Positions 1 through 12,667 of a DNA stretch of 64,000 nucleotides are shown here, piece by piece. The notes under the pieces are model-generated. The model was not told the DNA's origin, made no database searches, and saw only the letters and a list, made by a program, of their open reading frames with translations. Numbering within the stretch: the stretch's first letter is position 1; each line of letters opens with the position of its first letter. The position numbers and the translations under genes were made by a program. This DNA comes from Hymenoscyphus infarciens (taxonomy: Eukaryota; Ascomycota; Leotiomycetes; Helotiales; Helotiaceae): positions 62,001-126,000 of the forward strand of contig LLCB01000037.1 of NCBI GenBank assembly GCA_001414345.1, in the 5' to 3' direction.

Positions 1-252
1 CACAAATCGCTTAATAGCTGTTGACTAATACTGTAGGCATCGCCACTTTTGTCAATTGCGACACTCATTGCAAAGGGTCATAAGAACGCATGCGAGAAGG
101 AACTTCATCTACTTCCTTTATCGAATCAATGCGGGCCATATTCTATCATGCGTACCAAATGTACCAAATATAGGTAGGTAAGTCTCAGGCGCCTGGTATC
201 CCTGGATTCTCTACAGCAAAGCCAGCTAAATAAGGGGTATCATGATAACAGA
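1..252. other. Downstream flank of HD-domain gene, no feature seen
   Basis: No gene is supported here. The stretch lies beyond the stop codon of the minus-strand HD-domain gene and probably holds its 3' untranslated region. Composition is normal and not RIP-like. Confidence 0.4.
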
Positions 253-1235
253 CTACTTCGAAACATTTGCGTCCCCCTTGCCATAATAGTCTTCCTTTTG
301 CGCGAGCGTGGCTACTGTCTCCTTGTTCGCAACACCGTCAGCATTATAGGTAGTATGAGATTTTCCAGCCCAGAACGTTTCTCGCTCCTTCATCAACTCA
401 TCAGCCCATTCCTTCACCTCAGGGAGAACAATTCGAGACGCAACCCAAGTAAATTCACCCAAGTCCAATCTATGCTCATGTACTCGCTCGTACTCGACCA
501 TTTGCAAAACCAACTCGATCTTGTCAACATCATGAACGAACTTGCTCTCGAATGTCTCCGAGTCCTCGTACTCCTGCCAGACCGCCCGAATATCCTTGCC
601 AGATATTCCCCCATTGACGCGACCAAGCAATTTATCAGCGAGGTAGTCCATGGTGGTGCTCTCTCGACGGTTCTTCTCTGGCTTCGAAACTCCATCTACC
701 GGGGTGATGTCTCCAACCAAAGCTTCTGCGATGTCGTGAACGAGCGCCATCTTGGTGCAATGTGGGATATTGAGCTTCGAAGAGAGGGAAGTGGGAGCAA
801 CCATGGTGATCATAGCCATTCGGTACATGTGGTCGGAGATGGACTCGCCTCTGCAAACGCAGAATCGTCAGCCATGCTAGAGACTTGGAGATTGGAAGAG
901 GGGCAGAGCACTTACTCGGTGATGCTGAATCGACGCCATCCTTCACGCTTGGTAGTCTTGAGACGCTCGAGCAAGTGGAAGAATGGGACTGGTGAGAGGG
1001 AATTTGTTTCCGGAGCGCCGCCTGGGAGAGTGTTTACTACAGCTTCAACTGACCATTCTGGCTCTGCTGCAGCTTCGGCGCCGTTTGCAAGAGTTGAGGA
1101 GCGATCATCGCGTGCTAGGGGAATGTTAGAGCTGGCTTTCGGCTTCTTCCCAAGTTTAGAACGACCGAGGAATCGGTTTGGAGCAAAGAATTTGAGGAAA
1201 TTGGTACCTTTTGAATCGCTTTCGTTGGCAGTCAT
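253..1235 (-). CDS. HD-domain 5'-nucleotidase, HDDC2/YGK1 family
   Basis: The product resembles the HDDC2/yeast Ygk1 family, metal-dependent phosphohydrolases that remove phosphate from deoxynucleoside monophosphates. Two exons are read: 1235-916 and 850-253, with a 65-bp intron (GTAAGT donor, TTTGCAG acceptor). The joined protein is 305 residues. The join restores the family's conserved stretch GESISDHMYRM, followed by the metal-binding HD pair in LVHDIAEALVGDITP and a later HDVDK aspartate, so the expected H...HD...D set is present. The first 85 or so residues are basic, serine-rich and longer than in the yeast proteins, so the start is less certain than the catalytic part. The stop is TAG at 253-255. 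It stands alone; the next gene upstream is 1.2 kb away. Function is assigned from family motifs only. Confidence 0.88.
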
Positions 1236-2426
1236 GGTGGACTTGACTCTCGCAGCACACCGCTGAAATCAAAAGTGAGGGTAAGCAGAAAGAGTGTGAA
1301 GGAGTCTGTAAAAGACAGGAAGTGTTTATCTCAGGTAGTACCCAAACAGGATAGGCGAGGAGAGGTGAGGAAAGACTGTTGAGTGGGGTAATTCGTTGAG
1401 CAGTTAAAAATGCCGCCTTATCGCTTATCGTTGACCCCTGTAACCACAATTCTGCCACCAATACCCTTCACCGACGTCTATTTTGGGACAGGTGTAAACA
1501 GAACCAGGATTTTTTTGTTGTTGTAAAAGACTTTGGCAGTTCTTCAAAAGTTTTCCCTCTCAACAGCTTTTCACAGAAAAAGTCTAACATTGGTTTATAT
1601 CAGTCTCGTCTCTATGACAAATGAACAAACGTCAAGTGACTTTCAGGGGCCCAGGTGACCCTGATTAACATCATCACGAGTTCAGGAATAGAAAATTGAA
1701 ACCGGCAGTCAATATTCCATTTCAGGATCCTGGAACATTTCAAGAGGGGTAATGGATTTAGAGCGCTTATGAGTTGCTACTTTTTTTGCGGTCGACTACT
1801 CCGTGAATGCCTGCTGTGCAAAACATGTCTAGTACTCCGTAGAGCTAAATTATATGGAAGTTATCTATTTTTAGGTAAAAGCAAAAGCCGTTGTGAGACA
1901 ACTTCGGGAAGTACCGAAATATTCTGTAAGGCGGCGATTTATCTGAGCAATGCGACGTCGACAAGGAACTGACTATGAGGTAAATTCGAATTGACCATGA
2001 ACTAACTGTACTAACTTTATTCGCTGGACTTGGCTATTCTAAAATCCCGGATACTATTATTGAGCGGATATCTTTCAGTTGAATATTCTACACTATGACT
2101 TCTAAATGTTATAGTCTTTCTCCAAACTGTTATGTCAAAAGTTCCAGAAGATTTCAGAGGCTAATTGTTTCTTTACACTTGCGTGTAGCACAATACCACA
2201 ATTTCGGGGTGCCGCTTTTTTTTTATCCCGATTTTGCGGTTGACTCTGTATAAGCCACCAAGCACTTCTCAACTCATGTTCCAACAAGGGATGCCATCGC
2301 ACAAGTCTCATCAGCCCAATTGCGGCTGAAGCCAAGCGACTGCAGGTATTCGGAGGTATTTGACATCCCCTTTCAAAGTCCATTTTCAACCTCGACCGAC
2401 TTCAACAACTAATTGCCAACAACAGC
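1236..2426. other. Intergenic region between divergent genes
   Basis: About 1.2 kb separates the start of the HD-domain gene from the start of the membrane-protein gene, so it should carry both promoters. A 67-codon frame at 1769-1972 has no recognisable content and was not called. No repeats or RNA genes were seen. Confidence 0.4.
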
Positions 2427-4401
2427 ATGAACTCAGTCTACAACTACAACCCAGTTCCTGCACCTTCTGGTCATGGACCCGAAACACAATTTGCTCCCCC
2501 AAAATCGATACGTGGGAAATACAAGAAAATATTTGGTTACTGTCTCATTTTGACACTACCCTTATTGATAGTTGTCGGAATTCTCCTCGGTCTGGTCTTC
2601 CATTATCGTGTACGGCACAATGTCGTCGGTGAAGGACGTCTTCAATCAGATGGTACTCGAGATGAGGATGGTATTATATATGTTAACATAAACGTGACAT
2701 ATCTCATGAAGGTGGCTTCGATATCCAGCACCATAGCAACTTCTCTCGCGGCTTTTGCGGTGGTACTTGCGGCATACCCCCTAGCGTCGAAGATTTTACG
2801 ACATACGCAGTTTTCGGAATCTGACCAACTGCCTACTCCGTACCAGTACTATCTTGGTGTTGGTCTGATTGAGAGTGCTGGTCTTTCAACGATGTATCGG
2901 TGGTTTGATTATGTGAGGGATAAGAAAAGTCGGGGGGTCGCTCAACCTGGGACTTTGAGAGGTGTCGCGTGGGCTGCGATAGTTTGCTCAATTCTCGGGT
3001 AAGTAGTTATCACCACTTGTGACACAAATAAAGCAGCGAAAATGGCGAAGGGGTTCTCCTTGCCCAGACCTGCCATTACTATCTAGGTCTGTATAAATTA
3101 AATCGCTGACAACAGATAGTGGCATAGTATATGCTGCAGAAACTTGGTTTCATTTCGGAACTGAACCATCCAACTTCAGCCAAGTATACCCTGGTACAGC
3201 AAGCTACAGCAATTTCCTCAATCCAAACTGCACGTCAACAAGCAACACTTACCAAGACCAAAACCCAAACTCTTGCTCCATTAGGACAGATGTTCGAGGA
3301 GGAACTCTCATCAATCCCATAGTATCATTGGAAGTTCTAGACAACGTGTCATCTAATATGAGTGTCAACGTTTTCACGAAAACTACCCCGCCACGAGCTT
3401 TTCTTGGTATACCACAAAATGGTGCACTGCTTAAACATGACTTTACAGCGTTCACATATTCTGCTTCAACTCAATGCACACCTATCATCAAAGAATGCGG
3501 TCTGAGCCGTAACAGCCTTACGAATGGAGTCTCAATCCCCTTCACCTGCGAAAAGTACCCAGCGATTTACGGCAACCTCCTTGGACAAAACACCTTTGGC
3601 ATTAGATATTTTACCAATTCTTCGGGAACAAGTAACCTTACTCTCACGAACTCAGTGGCATCTAATCCATTTTACTTTGGTGTCAACGGAAATACTCTTC
3701 GCGCTTCCGGATCCGGAATTAAATTCAAAGACGACCCCGAAGTCATTTCTCTAGAGTTTGGTGGGGTAGCATTTGTGTTTTATTGCAGTACTACAGTTTA
3801 CGATACCACTTACACCGCCATCAATGGTTCCATCGCAAGTATGGTTTCTCAACAGAGTAACACCTCTATCACGACCATGATGCGTGTGGTTCAGGAAAAT
3901 ACAAGGGCGGCAGATATCAAACTTCAAGATGCTACAAATTTAGCAGCATTGGAGCCAACAGTGCAAGCAATGGCTGATACGTTCGCATTGCAATACAGCA
4001 TTTCGGTCTTATCCCTTGTCGCCGGGGCATTAGTACCAAGTCCCGTTATGGAATTACAACAACGTTCCGAGATGATTGTTGCTCGGATCCCGGAATCGGC
4101 ACTTTACCTACTTGTCGCATCGATACTACTTCTCGTCGTGTTTGGTATATTTCTCACGATAATAGCTTTGATGGCCGCGATGTCCACCCAAGATATTGAA
4201 GAAGTGACAGCACGAATGAGTTTACAGGGATTGGTAGCTGAAAGGTTGGAATCTGAAAGATCGCAGACTGCTGTGAAGGATCTAGATGAGATATTTGAAG
4301 AAAAGGCAGGAATTGTTTGTAAAAGAGTTGGGTTGGGGAGGTGTGAGAGGGGAAATGGGGGTTGGGAGTTGAAGGTTTGGCAGCCGGCTGTGAACAATTG
4401 A
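2427..4401 (+). CDS. Four-pass membrane protein, fungal, function unknown
   Basis: Two exons are read, 2427-2998 and 3120-4401, around a 121-bp intron with a GTAAGT donor, a CTGAC branch-like site and a TAG acceptor. The acceptor at 3117-3119 is chosen over the CAG four bases upstream because only it keeps the frame. The protein is 617 residues. Hydrophobic segments lie near residues 35-58, 96-121, 179-200 and 518-544. The roughly 315-residue loop between segments three and four carries many N-x-S/T sequons (for example NSSGTSN) and several cysteines, which fits an extracytoplasmic loop. The tail after the last segment is charged and may form a coiled coil. I do not recognise an enzyme motif. 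Similar large-loop fungal membrane proteins are known only as hypothetical. The splice join and topology are well supported; function is not. Confidence 0.8.
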
Positions 4402-5115
4402 GATCTGGTTGAGAAAGAACGTTGTTCTTGGGTTCATGTCTAACACCTTGTTATGTGTTCTCCAATGAAAAGTGATGGTGTTGCCTTTGCCACTTTTCCT
4501 CATCGCACCCACTCACCTGTTGTTCCAGTATGCATTGCACCCCAATTATGAATCAACTTCGTAATAAGCCCAATTAATAACTTATATAAATTTCCGAACT
4601 CTCCTTGAGTAATCAAATTACGTCAAAAGATGGGGTAATTATCTTCGGTAAAGGTTACCTAGATAAGTATCTAGTACTCTTGCTTCCCAAAAGAGGGGCA
4701 CTTTTTTTTGGTCAACCTCCTTAATCTAAAGAGCCTGGAGTAGTACAATCAATAGAACAGGTTTAATAAATAAAATCAATAGAACTATTCCTTTATCGAG
4801 CTCATTGTTGACGAAGAACGTATACCAGTTCTACATCGGGACCCTTCCAAAAACTCTTAGGTAATAGAAACTAATAGTTAATTACGATGAGGGGAACAGA
4901 AGGGGGAAGGGGGGTTTAAGGTTCGAGAAGAATATCAAGGAGGAGAATCCACCCGGCATTTAATCGTCAGAATCAATACAGTAAATTTATTTTCTAATCT
5001 ACCTCTACCATACAGCAATGGATGTTCTACAGGATTTTCTGTGTGGCAAGGTGTCACGACTATGGGTTTTCTGTCTAGAAACTCCTCCAAATTGTTTGTC
5101 TTCATGAGACTTTCC
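4402..5115. other. Convergent intergenic region, no gene seen
   Basis: This is the space between the 3' ends of two convergent genes. It is somewhat AT-rich with short A/T runs but still contains CpA and TpG, so it is not a RIP block. No repeat or RNA gene was recognised. Confidence 0.4.
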
Positions 5116-6486
5116 TCAGTGGCGCCATACGAGTTCCATTGCTTCACTCAACTCGGCCTGTCTCATGTCATGAAAGTGTTGGAAGTACGTTTCCTGAATG
5201 TTGCGCATATATTGCGGTTCAGGCTCAAAGACTCTGGCGACTTTTTGAGCCAAAAGCGTGGAATAATCGTCCTCTTTGCTCGTTTTCCATTCTGAATCAA
5301 ATGTGTGGCCGCGAAGATCTTCCACCACCAAGCTCATGGCGCCTTCACAGTCGACAAAATGCTTAATGAAGTCCCGATGGGTATCGAATATGTGGCGGTC
5401 AGCGCAACCAGCACAATAGAAGGCCTGAATCTCTTGGGTTGGCATTTCAACCATGGGGAATTCGACAGCACACCTCAGGCTAAGAGTGTTGATGCATGAA
5501 CCACGATATGGGGTGATGGAGGTGCTCATGGGAAGAGCCCCTCTCCGTATTCCTGCCACTTTCCTAAACGAGAAGTCAGTAATTAGAGCCTGGGGCGAAG
5601 AAAGGAGAAAAGTGGGTACAAACTTAAACATATTTTCTACTGAGCCATATTTCCCCTTTCCTACTTGGCTTGCAGAATACCAGTTTACAAGCTCCCACCT
5701 TCGAGGCCGGGTGCTTCCTATACGTATTCTCCAAAATTTGTCACGATCATGTGCCGGAAGTGTGCGTACGACCTCAAGGCCTGATTGTTGAATATCCTCT
5801 TTATTTATTCCGAATACTTCTTCAGCTTTGCTGGTCTCTATGACATGAAAGCGAATTGAGTTGTTGATGCACCTTATGCAAGCACGTTCCCAAGTGGGCA
5901 AGTAAAGGTATCGTCCAAAGTTGCCACACCCAGCACATTCGTAGGTGAGCAAGAATTGACGGAGTTGGCGAGCATTGACGAATGAGCCTACCCCTAAAGC
6001 AAGTGACGCCCGAATCGCTTGGGGGGCTTGTCCAAAGACAAAATGATAATCCCTAGAGTTGGCTACAAGGTATCTCATGGTGTGGCTTGTAACTTTTAGA
6101 TTGGTCACACTCTCTAGATCCATATGGTTGATTATACCATCCGTAATCTCGAGAGGGAGTCTGCCAAAAACACCCATGGAAGACCTCGTTTCCCCGGAAT
6201 CGATATTGCGACCCACATATCCTTTCTCGAGTGGAAGCATTCTCATTAACTCCCCGGCATCGATTGCAGTTGTTTCGCCAAGGGGATTTATTTCCATACA
6301 GCTTGAGAAATAGTGCTCGAACATGTGTGCTTCGTTGCAATTCGCTTCCATAGTATGCCGCATACGCAAAGCTTCGATCTCGATCTTGTGGTGTAATTGT
6401 GGAAAGGGTGCTTCGTCTTCGTTTTCGTCTTGGGTGTAGACGCTGGCGAGCTGACGGAGACGCTTTTCAAGTACCAAAATGTCCAT
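5116..6486 (-). CDS. F-box protein with Cys-pair motif
   Basis: This is a single uninterrupted frame of 456 residues. An F-box-like segment lies near residues 105-142, with the typical LPLEI core, then a leucine/valine-rich helix. F-box proteins usually bring substrates to SCF ubiquitin ligases through Skp1. Downstream, C184-x2-C187 and C203-x2-C206 are spaced like a zinc ribbon, and a second CAGC motif followed by H and C residues occurs near the C-terminus (YCAGCADRH). This combination of F-box plus Cys pairs is common among expanded fungal F-box families of unknown substrate. The ATG at 6484-6486 is the first in the frame; an extra upstream exon cannot be ruled out. The gene is convergent with the membrane-protein gene at 2427-4401. 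Confidence 0.78.
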   Translation of the reverse strand: MDILVLEKRLRQLASVYTQDENEDEAPFPQLHHKIEIEALRMRHTMEANCNEAHMFEHYFSSCMEINPLGETTAIDAGELMRMLPLEKGYVGRNIDSGETRSSMGVFGRLPLEITDGIINHMDLESVTNLKVTSHTMRYLVANSRDYHFVFGQAPQAIRASLALGVGSFVNARQLRQFLLTYECAGCGNFGRYLYLPTWERACIRCINNSIRFHVIETSKAEEVFGINKEDIQQSGLEVVRTLPAHDRDKFWRIRIGSTRPRRWELVNWYSASQVGKGKYGSVENMFKFVPTFLLSSPQALITDFSFRKVAGIRRGALPMSTSITPYRGSCINTLSLRCAVEFPMVEMPTQEIQAFYCAGCADRHIFDTHRDFIKHFVDCEGAMSLVVEDLRGHTFDSEWKTSKEDDYSTLLAQKVARVFEPEPQYMRNIQETYFQHFHDMRQAELSEAMELVWRH

Positions 6487-6977
6487 GTTGGCGGATCTTT
6501 TAGATGGAGGTTACTGATCATGAACAAGTTGGAAACGAGTGATTTCTGAACGAACACTTTCTTCATGGGTTTTCTCAGATATTTGTTAACGGGGAGGACG
6601 TCAGAAAAGAAGTGACTCAAACAACACTTAAACGTTGGTCTCCCAAAAATTAAGATAGAACCAATCTAAAACTGACCGTTGAAACGTCAGAATTCATTCT
6701 TAATATTAGCGCATCCCGCCGTCCATTTCTTGGTGTATGCTAAGAATTAGCGCCCGCTTCACGCTCATCCACTTCACTGCGTTTTGGAGGAGAATATCTA
6801 GAATAATTGAGTACATCATCTAAAAGGGCTAAGGAAACTCTTGGACCAGACTTCTTGAGTTCTACGTCTTCTTATTCAATACTTCGAGATGTCCTGTGAG
6901 GTAATTATAAGGAGGTGACGGAACCACTTACTTTAAGCGAGTTGCGCACTCAATTTGATAAATTCTATTCTGTCGAG

Positions 6978-7006
6978 TACGCTAGCATGGTACCCATGCT
7001 AGCGTA
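6978..7006. repeat. Perfect 13-bp hairpin with 3-nt loop
   Basis: TACGCTAGCATGG is followed by TAC and then by its exact reverse complement. Outside the arms, partly complementary sequence (ATTCTATTCT on the left, TAGAATTAGCGAGAAT on the right) may extend the stem imperfectly. It lies in non-coding DNA upstream of the F-box gene. It may be a transposon-end remnant; no function is visible. Confidence 0.8.
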
Positions 7007-7874
7007 TAGAATTAGCGAGAATTTCAATATATTCACTCTTGCTTGAGAACACCCGCCATTCTAGCGTCCGAAACCGCTCGTGAATGAAAATCAAGCTACC
7101 CTCGCTAGTTTCTGTCAGAAACTTTCTGATTTCAGAATGTGTTGATCAAAAGGGAGCAATTCCCCTTGATTTCTGTCGAGTCCTCTATCTCTTGCAGTCT
7201 ACCTCACGGATCAACTACCAGCAATTCAACTTTCACAATTTATATACAACTTCTTACCCGTGTCGCTGGCGTGTTTCAAGGCCAACAAGCAGAAACTCCC
7301 AATGGCTTGGCTTAACCTATGTCCCTAGATTCAGATTCATGGTTGAAAAGCGGTTACAGCAGGCTTCGTTATAAAATACAATAATTCCCCTTTCACTGTT
7401 CATAAATACAGATTTTCAGAGTACAGCTAAAAGTGGATATAATTGGAGACTTTTAGAGGCCCAGCTGCTTGGACAGTGGGTTAGCAGGAGGGTATCAAGC
7501 TAATTGTAGAATGTGCACCTTCCTGAATTCGCTGAAAGTGCTGTTTCTGGCCTAAAAATATCCACTTTGAGTGCACTGGAAAATCTGTACACATGAACAG
7601 TGGAAGGTTTTTCTCAATTGTCAACGTGGACTAAATAATCACGCTACTAGTCTTTTTGAATCAAGTAATTAGTTCATACTTTCACTGTTTAAGATCTAGG
7701 TAAAGGAAATTCCATGCATTTGTTCCAAAGCTTTAGGAATAATAAGGGTTGAATAACATTGGTCAGATAAATAGTTAATCTAAAAGATGTATATGTAATA
7801 AAATTACTTATTAGATTTGAATCATGAAATTAAAGAAAAAGATTTGAGATTAAAGGCAAACATGTCTAAAGAAT

Positions 7875-8270
7875 CTGTGAAATGATATTATCAAAGAATG
7901 TTTAGAAGAACGAAGTCCGTTGAGTATGCTTACATATGAAACTGAATAACTCTATTCTATCCTTTGTAGCAGGATTCCTCTAAAGAACATTCGCGTGATG
8001 ACATTATTTAAGAAGAATTGAGAGAATTAAGTTACTTAAACATAATTAGGAATAAACGTAAAATATATCAACCTAACTATTTATACGCTATTCTTCTGAA
8101 AAATACTCATAGAATGATATTATTCCAGAAAGGTTAGAAAAAGCAGGTTAGTAAAGCATACTTAAGAATATAATTCAATCCTTAGTTTTACAACCAATGA
8201 TACTATTTATCTAAATAATACCTGTGAAATAGCATTATTCCAAAAGGTTTAAACAAAGAAGTAGCAGAGA
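7875..8270. repeat. Degenerate ~116-bp tandem repeat array, about four units
   Basis: A motif of the form TGAAATGATATTATT followed by an A/G-rich run recurs at 7875, 7992, 8106 and 8222, that is at intervals of 117, 114 and 116 bp. Each recurrence is followed by a run like AAGAATG or CCAGAAAGGTTAGAAA. A weaker match may exist near 7748. The units are strongly diverged, so this was called from period and shared anchor, not from full-length identity. Confidence 0.5.
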
Positions 8271-8587
8271 CAAAGTTACGGGAATAGATATAAGAATAAG
8301 TTTAGTAGAGAGTGAATGAAAAAGCCCAAAGTGGATGCCAAGGATATTTCCTTGTCGCTTAAAATTGAAAGGCTGAAAGGGAAGGTAAACACGGGAATAG
8401 CCGATTGTATCCCGATGTTCGGAGCATTCACCATGTTCTTCCGACAAGGACGTCATCTCTAAGATGGCATCTTCCCAATCCTAAACAATAGTATGCACAG
8501 CTTTATCATCAGACAGGTATGTTCTGGGCAACTCCTCATCCAGAGAATTCATAATTGACAAGCGAGGATAGTTAAGTGGCCGCAAAG

Positions 8588-9542
8588 ATGGTGTCTAACA
8601 TGAATCCAAGCAATCGGCGACTCTTCCAACGCAATCGATTCCTCCTCCGCGACAAGGACTTGACGGAGGATGGAGCCTTCTACCTCTTCCCTCTCCTCCC
8701 AACGGAGACCCAAAACCAGATCTGGGTTCTATCACTGACTCCTCGTCTTGTTGAGATTCAGGTATGCAAACCAAGAGGATACTTGATGCTGCAGAGAGAC
8801 CAATACTAAAGATCGTACGCAGTACTACGCCGAAGCCGCCGACGATGAGGCAAATGTTGCAACTAGTGCCGCCGGTGCATACGTGGAGGACTACGACCCG
8901 TCCTGGGAAATACATTACTACAGCATCGCACCTCTCCCCGCCGCATTCTACGTCTCTAAGGAGTCCAGAGACGCAGTCATCAATCGATATTCGCTTTGCT
9001 TTGCGTCTGAGAGCTCTCCCGCAGCGATCTACTTCAACTTTGAACTAGATACAGTATTCCTCGACAAACATTTTCACGCCGTCGGTACTCGTTTTATGGA
9101 ATGTCTCAGTGACGCGGAACGACATGGTATTACCAGACTCGCGGTTGACGAAGATGTGTTGAGTGACCTACATGGCCCTATACTTGACAAAGACGAGATG
9201 TCGGTCTTCAGAATGGAGCTATTGAGCCTCCCTAAGGTTACGGAACTCACATTCACTAGCACGGTGTTCAAGGCGTTTGGAGAGGGAAATGATGGTGAAC
9301 CGAAAGAGGAGGCGGAAAATTTTGGTGATCTTTTGGACGACTTCTTTTACGACCCGTTTTTGTGGGCAGAGATGTATACCGATTATCCCGCTGAAATTGT
9401 GAAAATGGAGATGGCGGGACTTGAGGAGGTGCCTAATATCTGGCTAATGTGGGTACCTTCCATTGTCAGAACTCTCATTAAACAACACGCGCCAAAGAGA
9501 GCTTGGATCTGGAGACGTGGTGAACCACCTGCGAGTGTCTAA
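8588..9542 (+). CDS. 2EXR domain-containing protein
   Basis: This belongs to the fungal 2EXR family, a large group of unknown biochemical role named after paired ExR motifs. Exons are 8588-8761 and 8823-9542, with a 61-bp intron (GTATGC donor, TACTAAAG branch-like site, GCAG acceptor). The protein is 297 residues. The N-terminal half of the domain, FYLFPLLPTETQNQIWVLSL followed by TPRLVEI, is in exon 1, and the second half, with the family signature PAAFYVSKESRDAV and a following RYSLCF, is in exon 2. The intron splits the domain, so the long exon-2 frame alone would miss the N-terminus. ATG 8588 is the first ATG of the frame. The acidic middle (EPKEEAENFGD) has no known role. The family is secure; the function is not known. 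Confidence 0.85.
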
Positions 9543-10562
9543 AACTCCGTTGGCAATTTTCAATCCTATTTCACAGCAGGAAATGTAAGATCGGGCAACG
9601 CTTTCGAGCATTTGGGTGTTACGTTACGCAGTTGACATAGAAGCGGAACTGGGAACTGTTGCCGTCGACGGAGTGAGGATCTTCAATGAAGAAGGTTATG
9701 ATACGAAGGAGAATATGATGGGGAGTGGTGCTTTTTCTCGGATTGACCGCCTGTATTACAATCATAGGAAAATGAAATAAATTCTTCTCTAGCACGTTTC
9801 CATTGCTCCGCTGATAAAATAACACAAAGGAAATATCAATGAGAAACACTGAAGTAGAATAGTGCAAAATCTAAGATATCAATTATAAGAAATGATAGGG
9901 TAATAAGCTCGTGATGGAGAATAAAAGGCAGTCAAGTAAGTAGCGCTAACGATGAACAATTCAAAAGCAGCTGACCAGGATAAAAAAATCATTCTCCCAC
10001 ATGAACTAAAAGATTGAAGGGCAATCGTCCCAGCCGGGGATACTTTTAGAAAAAACTAACTGCCGTTTTGCTTGTATATCGAAGAATAGCGTTCACTCCT
10101 CGCTTAAGTGTGACGGGGGGATAAGAAAAGGGAGAGTCATGCCATACGTGTAGCTCCATATTTAGTTTCTCCACATGTTGTTGGATTGTGAGTGTAACGT
10201 ACTGGTAGCTTGGAGCAAAAAACCCGCAGTTGGTTGATAGAAGAAGAGATGAACTCTACCCAAGAATCAGACCTAAATGGAATAGAGAGGCCTATGAACT
10301 GACGAGCAAGATTTGGGAAAGAAACATACAATACCCAAGTTGCATTAAAGTGAGAGTAAGTCAAGAGAGAGCTCAGAATAAATCGCCTCGGTGCCAATTA
10401 CCCCACCCCTGAGCCGCTGTTAGCCCGAATGAGGGACCATGCCATGAATTTGTCTCCAGATGATAAAACCACCTGGACACTCTCCTGCTCCCAGTAAATT
10501 GCATAAATTTGCTCCTTTCCCTGACAGTCTTGTCTTGCGCAGCTGCCACCAAAAAAAATAAC
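9543..10562. other. Intergenic region upstream of gal7, no gene seen
   Basis: About 1 kb separates the 2EXR stop from the gal7 start. Small frames on both strands show no family resemblance. It should contain the gal7 promoter; no regulator binding site could be assigned with confidence. Confidence 0.4.
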
Positions 10563-11937
<1,375 letters not shown>

Positions 11938-12143
11938 TGATTTGGATATGTCCTCATTCCCCAAGTTCCTGGCATGAGAATAGAAATTAGCAATTATGTT
12001 TTGGATATCCCTAAAGCCTCAATTCCGACGTGCTCCATCGTGCCTTCCATATCAGTTATTGTCCAAACCAATTCGCACAATTTGAGATATTGTACGAAGT
12101 CGTCCCGGACAATCGCAAATCATAGGCACCAGACCCAAATGCT

Positions 12144-12667
12144 CTACTTCACATAAGACCCCCATTGACTAAGCATCCACACTAAGCTCCCATTAGCCAC
12201 AACAACAGGCCCAGCAAGACCCCTTCCCCATCTCGCCGTCCCAAAAATCCACCACTCGCTCATGAAATGCGCCCAAGCAACAGCATAGGTCAACATAGCC
12301 ATCTCATAGATCTGCGGATTCGAAATATAGTAGGCAGCGTAGATGCGAACGAAGGATTGAACGAAACACCAGGTTCCGAAGGTGCGCGAGGAGAGACCGG
12401 TTGCGGGGGAGGAGCGGGCGCCTGGGTAGGCTTCTGCTGGTTCGTTGGGTTTGGGGGCGGGGCCTAGGTAGACTTGTTTGGAGTAGGTGAGGGTTACGTA
12501 GGCTTGGACTGTGTTTGCTATTGAGACTATTGAGACCTAGGATTTGTTAAGGGGTGGTTTGAATGAGGGGGGGGGATATAGGGGGAGCTCACGAAGAGAA
12601 GCCATTTGGGGAGGAGGCCTTCGTGTTGGGGGAGGTAGGAGAGGACGGAGGAGAAGAGGGAAGACAT
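12144..12667 (-). CDS. erg28: Ergosterol biosynthesis scaffold protein Erg28
   Basis: Erg28 is an ER membrane protein that tethers the C-4 demethylation enzymes (Erg25, Erg26, Erg27) in ergosterol synthesis. Two exons are read on the minus strand: 12667-12593 (25 codons) and 12536-12144, around a 56-bp intron (GTGAGC donor, CCTAG acceptor). The protein is 155 residues, the normal fungal length. Exon 1 gives MSSLFSSVLSYLPQHEGLLP and ends KWLLF; exon 2 starts VSIVSIANTVQAYVTL and continues through SSRTFGTWCFVQSFVR, MAMLTYAVAWAHFMSEWW and ANGSLVWMLSQWGSYVK. Several hydrophobic segments are visible, matching the multi-pass family. No long frame exposes this gene because the first exon is short and the rest lacks an early ATG. 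It is divergent from the ketoreductase gene, sharing a 579-bp promoter, and convergent with gal7. Confidence 0.94.

Larger units (their letters stand above)
6487..8587. other. Gene-poor 2.1-kb region with hairpin and ~116-bp periodic repeats
   Basis: No coding frame is convincing here; the 96-codon frame at 7084-7374 shows no family resemblance. The stretch contains a perfect 13-bp hairpin at 6978-7006 and a degenerate ~116-bp periodic array from about 7875 to 8270, both listed separately. The region becomes AT-rich from about 7,650 to 8,300 but keeps CpA/TpG, so RIP is weak or absent. Confidence 0.5.

Noticed and set aside
298..1266. 322-codon plus-strand frame
   Set aside because: It is antisense to both exons and the intron of the HD-domain gene, whose motifs and splice sites are clear; the plus frame has no recognisable domain.
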